Assembly: GCF_014196115.1 (NCBI RefSeq)
Contig: NZ_JACIDB010000005.1
Location: forward strand, 1-64,000
Length of the DNA stretch: 64,000 nt
DNA from: Sphingomonas aquatilis
GTDB taxonomy: Bacteria; Pseudomonadota; Alphaproteobacteria; Sphingomonadales; Sphingomonadaceae
Reading direction: 5' to 3'
Within the stretch, counting starts at the first letter, position 1; each line of letters starts with the position of its first letter. Shown piece after piece: positions 28,471-37,564 of this stretch. A program made the translations under genes and the position numbers. The notes beneath the pieces were generated by a model. The model saw nothing but the letters and a program-made list of their open reading frames with translations. It had not been told where the DNA came from and made no database searches.

Positions 28471-30094
28471 AGATCGCCTCCTTGAACGGTTCGAAGCCGA
28501 CGCGGCGATAGGTGTCGAGGAAGCGTTCGCCCTCGTCGCGCAACGCCACATAGCGGTCGGTCACGCGCTCGATCGCGTCGACCACGCCGTCCTCCGAGAA
28601 GCCGGGACCGGTGATCTTGGCGAGGCTGACGTCCTCCGCCCCCGAGCCGCCGAGCGAGAGCTGGTAGTTTTCGGTGCCTTTCTTGTCGACGCCGAGGATG
28701 CCGATGTGGCCGGCGTGATGGTGGCCGCAGGCGTTGATGCAGCCGCTGATCTTGAGCTTCAGTTCGCCCAGGTCCCGCTGGCGTTCGCGGTCGGCGAAGC
28801 GGTTCGCGATCTTTTGCGCGAGTGGGATCGAGCGCGCATTGGCGAGGCTGCAGTAATCGAGGCCGGGGCAGGCGATGATGTCGGTGATGAGGTCGAGGTT
28901 CGGCTCGGCGAGGCCGGCGTCGCGCAGCGCTGTCCAAAGGTCACAAAGGTCACGCCCGTGCACATGCGGCAACACGATGTTCTGCGCATGCGTGACGCGT
29001 AACTCATTAAAAGAAAAGCGTTCTGCCAGATCGGCCAGCAGGTCGATCTGATCGGCTGTCGCATCGCCAGGAATACCGCCGGCGGGCTTCAGGCTGACGT
29101 TGACGATGTGGTAGCCGGGTTGCTTGTGCGCAACCACGTTCTGGTCGAGCCAGACGGCGAAATCGGGATCGCTGCGATCGACCGCAGCGGCAGGGCCGGT
29201 GTCGAACGCGGGGGGCGCGAACATCGCGGTGATGCGGTCGAGTTCGGCGCGCGGCGGGTCGATGCCGAGCTGTTTGACGAGGGCGAATTCCTCCTCGACC
29301 TGACGGCGATATTCGTCCGCGCCGATCTCGTGGAGCAGGATCTTGATTCGCGCCTTGTAGATGTTGTCGCGGCGGCCGTAGCGATTGTAGACCCGCAGGC
29401 ACGCCTCCAGATAGCTCATCAGGTCGTCGGCGGTGACGAAGTCGCGGATCAGGTGGCTGACCATCGGCGTACGGCCCATGCCGCCACCGACGTAGATCGC
29501 GGCGCCCAATTCCCCGTTCTGTTCGAGCAGCTGGATGCCGATGTCGTGCAGGCGCATCGCCGCGCGATCCTCGGCCGCGGCGATGACCGCAATCTTGAAC
29601 TTGCGCGGCAGATAGCTGAATTCGGGGTGGAAGGTGCTCCACTGGCGGATCAGCTCGGCCCAGGGGCGCGGGTCGGTCACCTCGTCCGCCGCGGCGCCGG
29701 CATATTGGTCGGCGCTGATGTTGCGGATGCAATTGCCGCTGGTCTGGATGGCGTGCATCTGCACCGTCGCGAGCTTCGCCAGAATGTCCGGCGTATCGGC
29801 GAGCTTGATCCAGTTGAACTGCAGGTTCTGGCGCGTGGTGAAATGGCCGTAGCCGCGGTCGTAATCGCGGGCGATCGACCCCAGCATGCGCATCTGGCGC
29901 GCGTCGAGCGTGCCATAGGGAATGGCGACGCGCAGCATGTAGGCGTGCAGCTGGAGATACAGGCCGTTCATCAGCCGCAGCGGCTTGAACTGGTCCTCGG
30001 TCAGCTGGCCCGACAGGCGGCGCTCGACCTGATCGCGGAATTCGTCGACGCGGGCATCGACGATCGCCTGGTCGTATTGGTCGTATTTATACAT
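28463..30094 (-). CDS. cysI: assimilatory nitrite/sulfite reductase (CysI-type hemoprotein)
   Basis: 543 aa sirohaem/[4Fe-4S] protein reducing sulfite to sulfide. Two ferrodoxin-like halves are seen, with sirohaem contacts in RQNLQFNWIKLADTPDIL-type segments and TSGNCIRNI. The cluster cysteines are in CPGLDYC (CX5C) and CINAC (CX3C), as in ferredoxin-type sulfite/nitrite reductases. Its place beside cysH and DUF934 argues for sulfite rather than nitrite. No separate flavoprotein (cysJ) gene is present, so ferredoxin or another donor is likely. Confidence 0.92.
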   Translation of the reverse strand: MYKYDQYDQAIVDARVDEFRDQVERRLSGQLTEDQFKPLRLMNGLYLQLHAYMLRVAIPYGTLDARQMRMLGSIARDYDRGYGHFTTRQNLQFNWIKLADTPDILAKLATVQMHAIQTSGNCIRNISADQYAGAAADEVTDPRPWAELIRQWSTFHPEFSYLPRKFKIAVIAAAEDRAAMRLHDIGIQLLEQNGELGAAIYVGGGMGRTPMVSHLIRDFVTADDLMSYLEACLRVYNRYGRRDNIYKARIKILLHEIGADEYRRQVEEEFALVKQLGIDPPRAELDRITAMFAPPAFDTGPAAAVDRSDPDFAVWLDQNVVAHKQPGYHIVNVSLKPAGGIPGDATADQIDLLADLAERFSFNELRVTHAQNIVLPHVHGRDLCDLWTALRDAGLAEPNLDLITDIIACPGLDYCSLANARSIPLAQKIANRFADRERQRDLGELKLKISGCINACGHHHAGHIGILGVDKKGTENYQLSLGGSGAEDVSLAKITGPGFSEDGVVDAIERVTDRYVALRDEGERFLDTYRRVGFEPFKEAIYG

Positions 30095-30129
30095 GGATGG
30101 CTTTCCGGCCTTCGGAGTTTTGGTTCGCG

Positions 30130-30187
30130 CGAAGACGCGAAGACGCGAAGAGGGTTTGGTTCACGCGGAGACGCGGAGACGCGGAGA
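30130..30187. repeat. tandem 9-mer repeats
   Basis: Two short tandem arrays follow one another: about three copies of GCGAAGAC-type 9-mers, then about three copies of GCGGAGAC-type 9-mers. They lie in the leader between DUF2849 and cysI. The unit is a minisatellite-like motif, not a CRISPR repeat. Confidence 0.7.
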
Positions 30188-30215
30188 AGACGGGGCGCTG
30201 CGGCTCGCTTACCTT

Positions 30216-30321
30216 CGTCATCCCGGCGAAGGCCGGGATCCATGGTTGCGGCGTGGTCAGCGGTTGCGCGATGCCCTCGGCGACATCGTGTCCATGGATC
30301 CCGGCGTTCGCCGGGATGACG
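30216..30321. repeat. two-hairpin palindromic element, type B copy 1
   Basis: 106-base inverted repeat opening CGTCATCCCGGCGAAGGCCG and closing with its complement ending GGGATGACG. Each arm folds on itself. It separates DUF2849 from cysI, inside the sulfate reduction unit. Confidence 0.9.
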
Positions 30322-30364
30322 AGGGGGAAGGTTGGGATGACGAAGGGTGGGGTGGGGCCGGGCA

Positions 30365-30661
30365 TCAGATCACCCAGCTCCCGGCCGCGGGGTCTGCTGG
30401 CTTGAGCGTCAGGTCCGGCCGCACGGTCGGTCCAAGCGCACGGATACGATCCTTGATATGCGCGGGGCGGGGGCCTTCGGGCGTGGCGATCGCGTCGATC
30501 AGATAGGGGACGTTGACGCGGCGCGCGCCCTCCTCGGCCCGCAGGATGCCTTCGCCCTCGTGGCCGACGTCGACGGCATCCTCGACGTGGCGCGACCAGC
30601 CGGTGCCGGTCCACCACACGACGTCGCCGGTGGGGAGGTCGTTTCCGGTCAGGAGCCTCAT
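30365..30661 (-). CDS. DUF2849 protein
   Basis: 98 aa beginning MRLLTGNDLPTGDVVWWTG, the DUF2849 hallmark. These small proteins occur in alphaproteobacterial sulfur-assimilation operons next to sirohaem and sulfite reductase genes; their role is unknown. The central GWSRHVEDAVDV and the VNVPYLIDAI segment are conserved in the family as I know it. It overlaps cobA by four bases and is separated from cysI by a repeat-filled 270-base gap. Confidence 0.88.
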   Translation of the reverse strand: MRLLTGNDLPTGDVVWWTGTGWSRHVEDAVDVGHEGEGILRAEEGARRVNVPYLIDAIATPEGPRPAHIKDRIRALGPTVRPDLTLKPADPAAGSWVI

Positions 30662-31461
30662 GCCGACATATCCTCCGCAACGCGCGCCCAGCGAGCGAGC
30701 TTGTCCTCGGCGTCGGACAGTTCGACGACCTCGCCGACGACGATGATCGCCGGGCTTTGCACGCGCTCGCGCTCAACCATCGGGCCGAGGTCGGCGAGCA
30801 GGGTGCGGATCGCGCGGCTGCCGACGAGCGTGCCGCGCTCGAGCACCGCGACGGGCATGTCGGGCGCGACGCCGTCCGCCATCAGTTTGTCGGCGATGTC
30901 GTTCGCCGTCGCGACGCCCATGTAGATGACCAGCGTCCGGCCCTGACCGGCGAGGCCGGACCAGTCCTGATCCGCCAGCCCCTTGCACTGGCCTGCGACG
31001 AAGCTGACCGCGCTGCTGTGATCGCGGTGGGTGAGCGGCAGCATCGCCTCCGCCGCGCAGCCGAGCGCCGCCGAGACGCCGGGAATGACCTCGACGGGCA
31101 GGCCGGCGGCGCGCACCGCTTCGACTTCCTCGCCGCCGCGTCCGAAGATGAAGGGGTCGCCGCCCTTCAGCCGCACGACGATCGCACCGGTCTTCACGTG
31201 GGCGACGATCAGCGCATTGATCGCCTCTTGCGGCAGCGTGTGCCGGGCGCGGCGCTTGGCGACGGAAATACGCTGTGCCGCCGGCGGTGCGAGATCGAGT
31301 ACGCGCGAGTCGATCAGCCCGTCGTGGACGAGGATGTCGGCGGTCCGCAACGCCTCTACCGCGCGCACGGTCAGCAGCCCGGGATCGCCCGGCCCGGCGC
31401 CAACGAGGATGACGCGCCCACGGGCGCCCGGATCGAGAATCGTAGCCATGATCGCCGACAT
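30658..31461 (-). CDS. cobA: uroporphyrinogen-III C-methyltransferase (SUMT)
   Basis: 267 aa from the ATG at 31461; an ATG at 31449 is equally possible. It methylates uroporphyrinogen III twice with S-adenosylmethionine to precorrin-2, the branch towards sirohaem and cobalamin. Family motifs: VILVGAGPGDPGLLTVRAVEAL, VRLKGGDPFIFGRGGEE, VIPGVSAALG, PLTHRD and YMGV. As a single-domain protein it lacks the CysG dehydrogenase/ferrochelatase part. Its operon partners, especially cysI, point to sirohaem supply for sulfite reductase. Confidence 0.93.
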   Translation of the reverse strand: MSAIMATILDPGARGRVILVGAGPGDPGLLTVRAVEALRTADILVHDGLIDSRVLDLAPPAAQRISVAKRRARHTLPQEAINALIVAHVKTGAIVVRLKGGDPFIFGRGGEEVEAVRAAGLPVEVIPGVSAALGCAAEAMLPLTHRDHSSAVSFVAGQCKGLADQDWSGLAGQGRTLVIYMGVATANDIADKLMADGVAPDMPVAVLERGTLVGSRAIRTLLADLGPMVERERVQSPAIIVVGEVVELSDAEDKLARWARVAEDMSA

Positions 31462-31594
31462 GGCCTCTGGGCCCTCGTGCGGCAACGCAGCGATGCTTGT
31501 GGCGACGGTAGGGAAGCTTGTGGCTGATTTACATTAATGTCATTTCGGGTGCGTGGTTCATGTCGCGTTAGGGTTTGTCACCTAGCCCTTATGT

Positions 31595-32380
31595 ATGACA
31601 AGCATTGCTCCCGTCGGGTGTCAGGGCTGCCGCTCTCCAGCCCATGTCTTCGACATAGCGATGGCGTTCCAGCCCATCGTCGATACGGTCACCGGCCTGC
31701 CCTTCGCCTATGAGGCGCTCGTGCGCGGGGGAGGTGGCGAGGGTGCGGCCGAGGTGCTGTCGCGCGTGACACCCGACAATCGCTATGCTTTCGATCAGCA
31801 ATGCCGGGTCGCGGCGATCGAGGGGGCGGTGGCGGCTGGTATTCTCGACACGGGTGCGAAACTGTCGATCAATTTCCTGCCCAATGCGGTCTATTCGCCG
31901 CTCGCCTGTATCCAGTTGACGCTGAAAACCGCGCGGGCGACGGGGCTGCCGACCGATCGGCTGATCTTCGAATTTACCGAGAATGAGGAGATGGCGGACA
32001 CTGCGCATGTCCAGACGATCGTCGAATCATACCGCGCGATGGGGTTCGGCACGGCGATCGACGATTTCGGCGCGGGGCATGCCGGGTTGGGGCTGCTCGC
32101 CAAATTCCAGACCGACTATATCAAGCTCGACATGGAGCTGATCCGCGACATCGACGCCAGCCTGCCGCGTCGGATGATCGTCGAGGGGGTGGTGCGGATC
32201 GCCGCGTCGCTCGACATCACGCTCATCGCCGAGGGGATCGAGACGGTCGCCGAATATGAGACGCTGCGCAGCCTCGGCGTGCGCTACATCCAGGGCTATC
32301 TGCTGGCGCGGCCGGGGTTTCGGACGCTGCCGGTGGCCGTGCTGCCGGACGCGCGCGCGGCGGCGGTGGCGGGTTTGTAG
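31595..32380 (+). CDS. stand-alone EAL-domain protein
   Basis: 261 aa made of one EAL domain with motifs AFQPIVD, YEALVR (EAL at 40-42), FTEN, DDFGAGHAG, KLDMELI, EGIET and QGYLLARP. These cover the metal and loop-6 residues of active c-di-GMP phosphodiesterases, although FTEN replaces the more common LTE(S/T) and may affect activity. No GGDEF or sensor domain is attached. A cysteine pair (GCQGCRS) lies at residues 9-12. It is divergent from the cobA-cysH unit. Confidence 0.9.
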   Translation: MTSIAPVGCQGCRSPAHVFDIAMAFQPIVDTVTGLPFAYEALVRGGGGEGAAEVLSRVTPDNRYAFDQQCRVAAIEGAVAAGILDTGAKLSINFLPNAVYSPLACIQLTLKTARATGLPTDRLIFEFTENEEMADTAHVQTIVESYRAMGFGTAIDDFGAGHAGLGLLAKFQTDYIKLDMELIRDIDASLPRRMIVEGVVRIAASLDITLIAEGIETVAEYETLRSLGVRYIQGYLLARPGFRTLPVAVLPDARAAAVAGL

Positions 32381-32401
32381 ACCTGCGCTTCTATCTTGAC
32401 C

Positions 32402-32478
32402 CGTCATTGCGAGCGTAGCGAAGCAATCCAGGGCGTCATGATCCGGCTCTGGATTGCTTCGCTACGCTCGCAATGACG
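32402..32478. repeat. two-hairpin palindromic element, type D copy 2
   Basis: 77-base inverted repeat opening CGTCATTGCGAGCG, nearly identical to 8901-8977. It sits between the convergent EAL and astD genes. Confidence 0.88.
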
Positions 32479-32494
32479 GAAGGAGGGTCGCGAT

Positions 32495-33907
32495 TTACGC
32501 GTCCCTGAGGCCGATTCCGATATTCGCCCGCGCGCTTTCGGCTTCGTTGCTGACGACCGGATAGGCGCAGTAATCGGCGGCGTAATAGGCGCTGGGGCGA
32601 TGGTTGCCGCTCCAGCCGATGCCACCGAACGGGGCCGCGGAAGACGCGCCGTTGGTCGGACGGTTCCAGTTGACGATGCCGGCGCGAATGCCCGCCCAGA
32701 ACCGGTCGTAGAGCGACGGCGTGTGGCTGACGAGGCTCGCCGACAGGCCATAGCGCGTGTCGTTCGCGATGCCGATCGCCTCATCGAAATCGCCGGCGCG
32801 ATAGACCTGCAGGATCGGGCCGAACAGCTCGATATCGGGCCGTTCGGTCGCGTGGGTCATGTCGATGATTGCGGGGCTGAGGAACGGCTTGTCGTCGATC
32901 GGCCGTTCCATGTGCCGGATCGGCCGACCGCCGCGCATCGACAGCGCGAGGAAGCTTTCGGTCAGCATGTCGGCGGTATGGTTGTCGATCACCGGCCCCA
33001 TGAACGGCTGCGGATCGTCATGCGGCGCGCCGACGATCAGCCGCCCGGCAAGCGCGTTCACCTGCTCGATCAGCGGATCGTACAGCCGATCCTCGACAAT
33101 CAGGCGACGCGCGGCGGTGCAGCGCTGGCCGGCGGAGGTGAAGGCGGACTGGATCACCAGCACGGCGGCCGAATGCAGGTCGGGCGTGTCCCAGACGATG
33201 ATCGGGTTGTTGCCGCCCATCTCCAGCGCCAGGATCTTTTCGGGCTTGCTGGCGAAGGCACGGTTGAGCGCGAGGCCGGTGCGCGCCGATCCGGTGAACA
33301 GCAGGCCGTCGATATCGGCATGCTCGGCGAGCGCCTTTCCCTCCGCCGGGCCGCCGAGCAGCAAGCGGACGCACGCCTCGGGCACGCCAGCGGCCCGGTA
33401 GCAGTCGATCAGGAAGGCGCCGGTCGCGGGCGTCTTTTCGGAGGGCTTGAACACCACTGCATTGCCGGCGAGCAGTGCGGGGACGATGTGGCCGTTGGGC
33501 AGGTGCGCCGGGAAGTTATAGGGTCCGAGCACCGCCAGCACGCCGTGCGGCTTGTGGCGCAGCGCCATGCGGCTGCCCATGGGTGCGTCGAGCCGGCGCT
33601 GCGCCGTGCGTTCGGCATAAGCGGTGACGGAGATGTCGACCTTGGCGATGACCGTGTCGATCTCGGTCCGCGCTTCCCACAGCGGCTTGCCGGTTTCGCG
33701 GGCGAGCAGGTCTGCGAACTGTTCGTGGCGTTGGCGCACGACGTTGCCGAAGCGGCGCATCGTCTCGATCCGCACGGTCAGCGGCAGCGCGGCCCAGGCG
33801 GCCCAGCCGCCGCGCGCGGCCTCCACCTCGGCATCGGCATTGCCGATCGGGCCGCGCCAGAGCTCTGCCCCGGTCGCGGGTTCGTGGGAGATGATCTCGT
33901 CAACCAT
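32495..33907 (-). CDS. astD: N-succinylglutamate 5-semialdehyde dehydrogenase
   Basis: 470-aa NAD-dependent aldehyde dehydrogenase of the arginine succinyltransferase pathway. Hallmarks are GPYNFPAHLPNGHI, FTGSARTG, the catalytic Glu in LEMGGNNP and the nucleophilic Cys in SAGQRCTAARR. The combination GPYNFPAHLPNGHI is characteristic of AstD among aldehyde dehydrogenases. astA and astB are not in the window. An alternative close relative is a general semialdehyde dehydrogenase. Confidence 0.92.
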   Translation of the reverse strand: MVDEIISHEPATGAELWRGPIGNADAEVEAARGGWAAWAALPLTVRIETMRRFGNVVRQRHEQFADLLARETGKPLWEARTEIDTVIAKVDISVTAYAERTAQRRLDAPMGSRMALRHKPHGVLAVLGPYNFPAHLPNGHIVPALLAGNAVVFKPSEKTPATGAFLIDCYRAAGVPEACVRLLLGGPAEGKALAEHADIDGLLFTGSARTGLALNRAFASKPEKILALEMGGNNPIIVWDTPDLHSAAVLVIQSAFTSAGQRCTAARRLIVEDRLYDPLIEQVNALAGRLIVGAPHDDPQPFMGPVIDNHTADMLTESFLALSMRGGRPIRHMERPIDDKPFLSPAIIDMTHATERPDIELFGPILQVYRAGDFDEAIGIANDTRYGLSASLVSHTPSLYDRFWAGIRAGIVNWNRPTNGASSAAPFGGIGWSGNHRPSAYYAADYCAYPVVSNEAESARANIGIGLRDA

Positions 33908-33973
33908 GCGTGTGCGCTTCGGCCCTCCTGCGGGCGGGGTTAGGCGAATGGCGGCGGGGCGGCAAGGTGGCGC

Positions 33974-35332
33974 TCAGGCGAGCGCGTCGCCCATGGCGCG
34001 GATCGCGGCGACCTTGGCGTGGACGCGGGACCAGTCGTCGGCTTCCGCGATGGGCGTCCAGATCGCCTCGACCTCGTCGATCAGCAGGCTGCACGGGCCG
34101 CCCTGCCAATAGGCGTGGTCGCGGGACTTGCGCGGTGCGTAGGGGGCGAGGGCGGCGCGCAGATCATTCCATTCGCTGCCGTAGCTGTCCGGCAGAGCGC
34201 CGCCGAACACGTCGAAGAACAGGCGATCGATGGCCACCTCGCTCGCGCGCATCGTGCGTTCGAGGGTGCGGACGAGCGCGCGGTCCTCGTCGTCGCCGCG
34301 CGGGGTGACGCCGATCCGCCAGAGCAGCGCGTCGGCGATCTCGCGCTGATAGTGCGTCGGGAACGTCTCGAGCGCGGCGATCAGCGGGTCGCTTTCGGCG
34401 ATCAGGCGCAGCGAGGCCGCGAGCTGCATCACGTCCCAATGGATCGCCTCGGGCTGGCGGCCGAAGGCATAGAGGCCGGCGTGATCGAAATAGGCGGCGG
34501 TGAAGGCGGGGTCCCACGTCGGGGCGAAGCGCCATGGGCCATAATCGAAGCTTTCGCCCGTCACGTTGATGTTGTCGCTGTTGAGCACACCATGGACGAA
34601 GCCTGCCGCCATATAGCGTGCGGCGAGACGCGCGGTGCGCTCGACGACATACGTCAGCAGGCGGATGGGATCGTCGGATTCCTTTCCGTACAGGTTGTGC
34701 AGCACATAGCGGACGAGCGCGCGCATGCCCGCTTCGTCGCGTTCGTAGGCGAGGCGCTGGAAGCTGCCGATGCGGATATGGCTGTGGCTGAGGCGCACCA
34801 GCACCGCGGAGCGCGTGGGGGAGGGTTCATCGCCGCGAACCAGCTCTTCGCCCGTCTCGATCAGCGACAGCGTGCGGCTGGTGGGGACGTTGAGCGCCTC
34901 CAGCATTTCGGTCGCGAGGATTTCGCGCACGCCGCCTTTCAGCGTCAGCCGGCCGTCGCCGAAACGGCTATAGGGTGTCTGCCCCGAGCCCTTGGTGCCG
35001 AGATCCATCAGCCGGCCGGCATCGTCATACATTTGCGCGAAGGTGAAACCGCGGCCATCGCCGATGTCGGGGTTGTACTGGCGGAATTGATGGCCGTGAT
35101 AGCGCAGCGCAAGCGGTTGCGGCAGCGTGCCGGGCAGTGGTTGGAAGCGGCCAAATGCCTGAATCCATTCGCTATCGTCCAGCGTCGCCAGCCCGACCTG
35201 CGCAGCGGCGCGATCGTTGCGGAAGCGCAGCCGGGTCTCCGGGAAATCGGCGGCCTCCACCGGGGTCGCTATCGTGTCGCCGAGATCGAGCAAGGCGGTG
35301 GCGGGGCGGTATGCTTGCGGGGTGGTGGGCAT
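33974..35332 (-). CDS. selO: SelO-family protein adenylyltransferase
   Basis: 452 aa from the ATG at 35332. SelO is a pseudokinase-fold enzyme that transfers AMP from ATP to hydroxyl side chains of proteins. Motifs: ALRYHGHQFRQYNPDIGDGR in part, TKGSGQTPYSRFGDGRLTLK (nucleotide-binding lysines), then VHGVLNSDNINVTGESFDYGP with the catalytic Asp and the metal-binding Asn/Asp. It is somewhat shorter than E. coli YdiU (478 aa), with a reduced C-terminal region. Its start is only 51 bases from the divergent hydrolase gene. Confidence 0.93.
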   Translation of the reverse strand: MPTTPQAYRPATALLDLGDTIATPVEAADFPETRLRFRNDRAAAQVGLATLDDSEWIQAFGRFQPLPGTLPQPLALRYHGHQFRQYNPDIGDGRGFTFAQMYDDAGRLMDLGTKGSGQTPYSRFGDGRLTLKGGVREILATEMLEALNVPTSRTLSLIETGEELVRGDEPSPTRSAVLVRLSHSHIRIGSFQRLAYERDEAGMRALVRYVLHNLYGKESDDPIRLLTYVVERTARLAARYMAAGFVHGVLNSDNINVTGESFDYGPWRFAPTWDPAFTAAYFDHAGLYAFGRQPEAIHWDVMQLAASLRLIAESDPLIAALETFPTHYQREIADALLWRIGVTPRGDDEDRALVRTLERTMRASEVAIDRLFFDVFGGALPDSYGSEWNDLRAALAPYAPRKSRDHAYWQGGPCSLLIDEVEAIWTPIAEADDWSRVHAKVAAIRAMGDALA

Positions 35333-35383
35333 GTGTGGATATGGAGGGCGCTGCCCCCCGGCCGCAACCCCGAGGATTTCCGC

Positions 35384-36241
35384 ATGGCTGCGTACGAAGA
35401 CGGTTACTGGATGTCGGCCGACGGGCTGAAGCTGCACTATCGCCTGTATCCGTGCGATGAGAGCCTGCTGCCCGTGCTGTGCTTCCCCGGCCTGACCCGC
35501 AACGCGCGCGATTACGACGCGCTCGCCGCAAGGCTTGCCGGACGGCGGCAGGTGATCGCGGTCGAGTTCCGGGGACGCGGGCGTAGCGACTATGCCAAGG
35601 ACCCGATGACCTATGTGCCGGCGACCTATGTCGCGGACGTCCAGGCGCTGCTGGCCGAGCGGGGGATCGGGCGGTTCGTCGCCATCGGCACGTCACTGGG
35701 CGGGATCGTGACGATGCTTCTCGCGCAGGCCGGTGCGCCGATCGCCGCAGCGCTGCTCAACGACGTCGGACCGGAGATCGAGGCGGCGGGGTTGAGCCGG
35801 ATCCGCGGCTATGTGGGCAAGGGCAGCAGCTGCCCGACGTGGATGCATGCGGCACGCACGCTTGCCGAGGGCAATGGCGACGTCTATCCCGATTGGGAGA
35901 TCGAGGATTGGCTGGCAATGGCCAAGCGGCTGTACCGCCTGACCAGCAGCGGCCGCATCGTGCTGGATTACGATCTGAAGATCGCCGAACCTTTCCGTAC
36001 GCCGGGTAACGAGGCGGGGGCGGATATGTGGGCGGCGCTGTCGGCGCTGCGGGACACGCCGACGCTGATCGTTCGAGGTGGCCGATCCGACGTGCTGTCG
36101 CAGCCGGTCGCGGAGCGGATGCTGGCGGCGCTCGACCAGGCGGAACTGGTGACGCTGCCCGGTGTCGGTCATGCCCCGACGCTCGCCGAAGAGCCGCTGC
36201 GCGATGCCATCGACCGGCTGCTGGATCAGGCGCGCGCGTGA
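35384..36241 (+). CDS. alpha/beta-fold hydrolase
   Basis: 285 aa. The oxyanion segment VLCFPGLTRNARDYDALA, the nucleophile elbow GTSLGG (serine), an acidic residue in RGGRSDVL and the histidine in GVGHAPTL form the usual triad. Sequence style matches the many uncharacterised alpha/beta hydrolases near lactonases and haloperoxidases; the substrate is unknown. Its stop overlaps the DUF418 gene start by four bases (GTGA). Confidence 0.9.
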   Translation: MAAYEDGYWMSADGLKLHYRLYPCDESLLPVLCFPGLTRNARDYDALAARLAGRRQVIAVEFRGRGRSDYAKDPMTYVPATYVADVQALLAERGIGRFVAIGTSLGGIVTMLLAQAGAPIAAALLNDVGPEIEAAGLSRIRGYVGKGSSCPTWMHAARTLAEGNGDVYPDWEIEDWLAMAKRLYRLTSSGRIVLDYDLKIAEPFRTPGNEAGADMWAALSALRDTPTLIVRGGRSDVLSQPVAERMLAALDQAELVTLPGVGHAPTLAEEPLRDAIDRLLDQARA

Positions 36242-37503
36242 GCGAAGCGGGAATGCCGGCGGCGGTTCCGCCGGCCAAGGAACTGGCCAATCAACCGGCC
36301 AATGAACCAGACGGCGCGCCGCGTATCGCGACGCTGGATATCCTGCGCGGGATCGCGATCCTCGCCATCCTGTTCATGAACATCAGCGAGATGGGCGCGT
36401 CGATGACCGCCAATTGGTCGGACCTGCACCATCTCGGCTGGAGCGCGAGCGACCAGATCGTCTGGTGGCTGCGCACGATCCTGATCGAGGGCACGCCGCG
36501 CGCGATGCTGCAGATGCTGTTCGGCGCGGGCATGCTGATCCTGACCGACCGCATCGATGCGCGGTCGAGCGATCCGCTCAGCGTTCCGCTGCGCTATGGC
36601 TGGCGCAATCTGGTGCTGTGGGCGTTCGGCATGGCGCACATGCTGTTGCTGCTGTGGCCCGGCGATATCCTGCACAGCTATGCGGTGGCGGCGATGGTCG
36701 CGTGCCTGTTCCGCGGGCTGCCGCCGCGGGCGCTGCTGGTGCTGGGCCTGTCCTATGCCACGTTCACGATGGCGCTGGGGCTGAGCACCGTCTCGCACCG
36801 GCTCGCCGATCCCACCGCCACGTCCGCAAGCGCGACCCGCACCGCAGCGGCGGATGACGCCGCGGTCGCGCGCGAAGATGCGTTCGGCCACGGCACGATG
36901 GCGCAATGGACCGCCGGGCAGCGCGCGGTGTCGATGGATCGGCTGCGCAACGAGGAAGTGGTGATCGTCTGGGAAGCCGCAGCGACGATGCTGATCGGCG
37001 CGGCGCTGTTCCGCTGGGGCGTGTTGCAGGGGGCCTGGTCGCGGCGGCGGTATGGGTGGCTGCTCGCGGTGGGATACGGCATCGGTGTGCCGCTGCGCCT
37101 GTACGGCGGGTGGGAAGCGACCCGGCTGGAGGGCGGGTTCGACGTCGCCTGGTTGTGGGAGGATTTCGCCCGGCTCGCGATGACGATGGGGCATCTCGCC
37201 GCGGTGATGCTGGCGGTACAGGAGGCGCCGGGGCGGCGGCTGTTGCAGCCGTTCGTCGCGGCGGGACGGACCGCGCTGACGCTCTATGTCGCGCAGACTC
37301 TGATCGTGTCGTGGTTGATCTTCTCGCCGATCGGGCTCGGGCTGTACGGTCGGCTCGACTGGACGGCGATGATGGCGGTGGCGCTGGCTGTGAACGCGCT
37401 GCTGCTGTGGGGCGCGAACGTCTATGTCCGTCACTTCCGCATCGCGCCGGTGGAATGGGCGTGGCGGTCGATCGTCGAACGGCGGATGCTGCCGATGCGC
37501 TGA
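36238..37503 (+). CDS. DUF418 multi-pass membrane protein
   Basis: 421 aa from the GTG at 36238 (an ATG follows at 36253). RIATLDILRGIAILAILFMN is the typical N-terminal DUF418 segment, and the FGAGMLILTDR and AAGRTALTLYVAQTLIVSW segments are the family's usual later marks. About ten membrane helices are apparent. DUF418 proteins resemble acyltransferase-3-like transporters, but function is unproven. Translation is probably coupled to the hydrolase upstream, and a glycosyltransferase follows 61 bases later. Confidence 0.88.
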   Translation: MSEAGMPAAVPPAKELANQPANEPDGAPRIATLDILRGIAILAILFMNISEMGASMTANWSDLHHLGWSASDQIVWWLRTILIEGTPRAMLQMLFGAGMLILTDRIDARSSDPLSVPLRYGWRNLVLWAFGMAHMLLLLWPGDILHSYAVAAMVACLFRGLPPRALLVLGLSYATFTMALGLSTVSHRLADPTATSASATRTAAADDAAVAREDAFGHGTMAQWTAGQRAVSMDRLRNEEVVIVWEAAATMLIGAALFRWGVLQGAWSRRRYGWLLAVGYGIGVPLRLYGGWEATRLEGGFDVAWLWEDFARLAMTMGHLAAVMLAVQEAPGRRLLQPFVAAGRTALTLYVAQTLIVSWLIFSPIGLGLYGRLDWTAMMAVALAVNALLLWGANVYVRHFRIAPVEWAWRSIVERRMLPMR

Positions 37504-37564
37504 TCGCGATTCGCCGGGGCAAAGCGGTTTCGTCGGCGATGCGAACGGGGTACAGCCCGGCGCG

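Noticed and set aside
30130..30321. Possible CRISPR array
   Set aside because: The units are 9-mers without spacers followed by a single inverted repeat; there are no cas genes.
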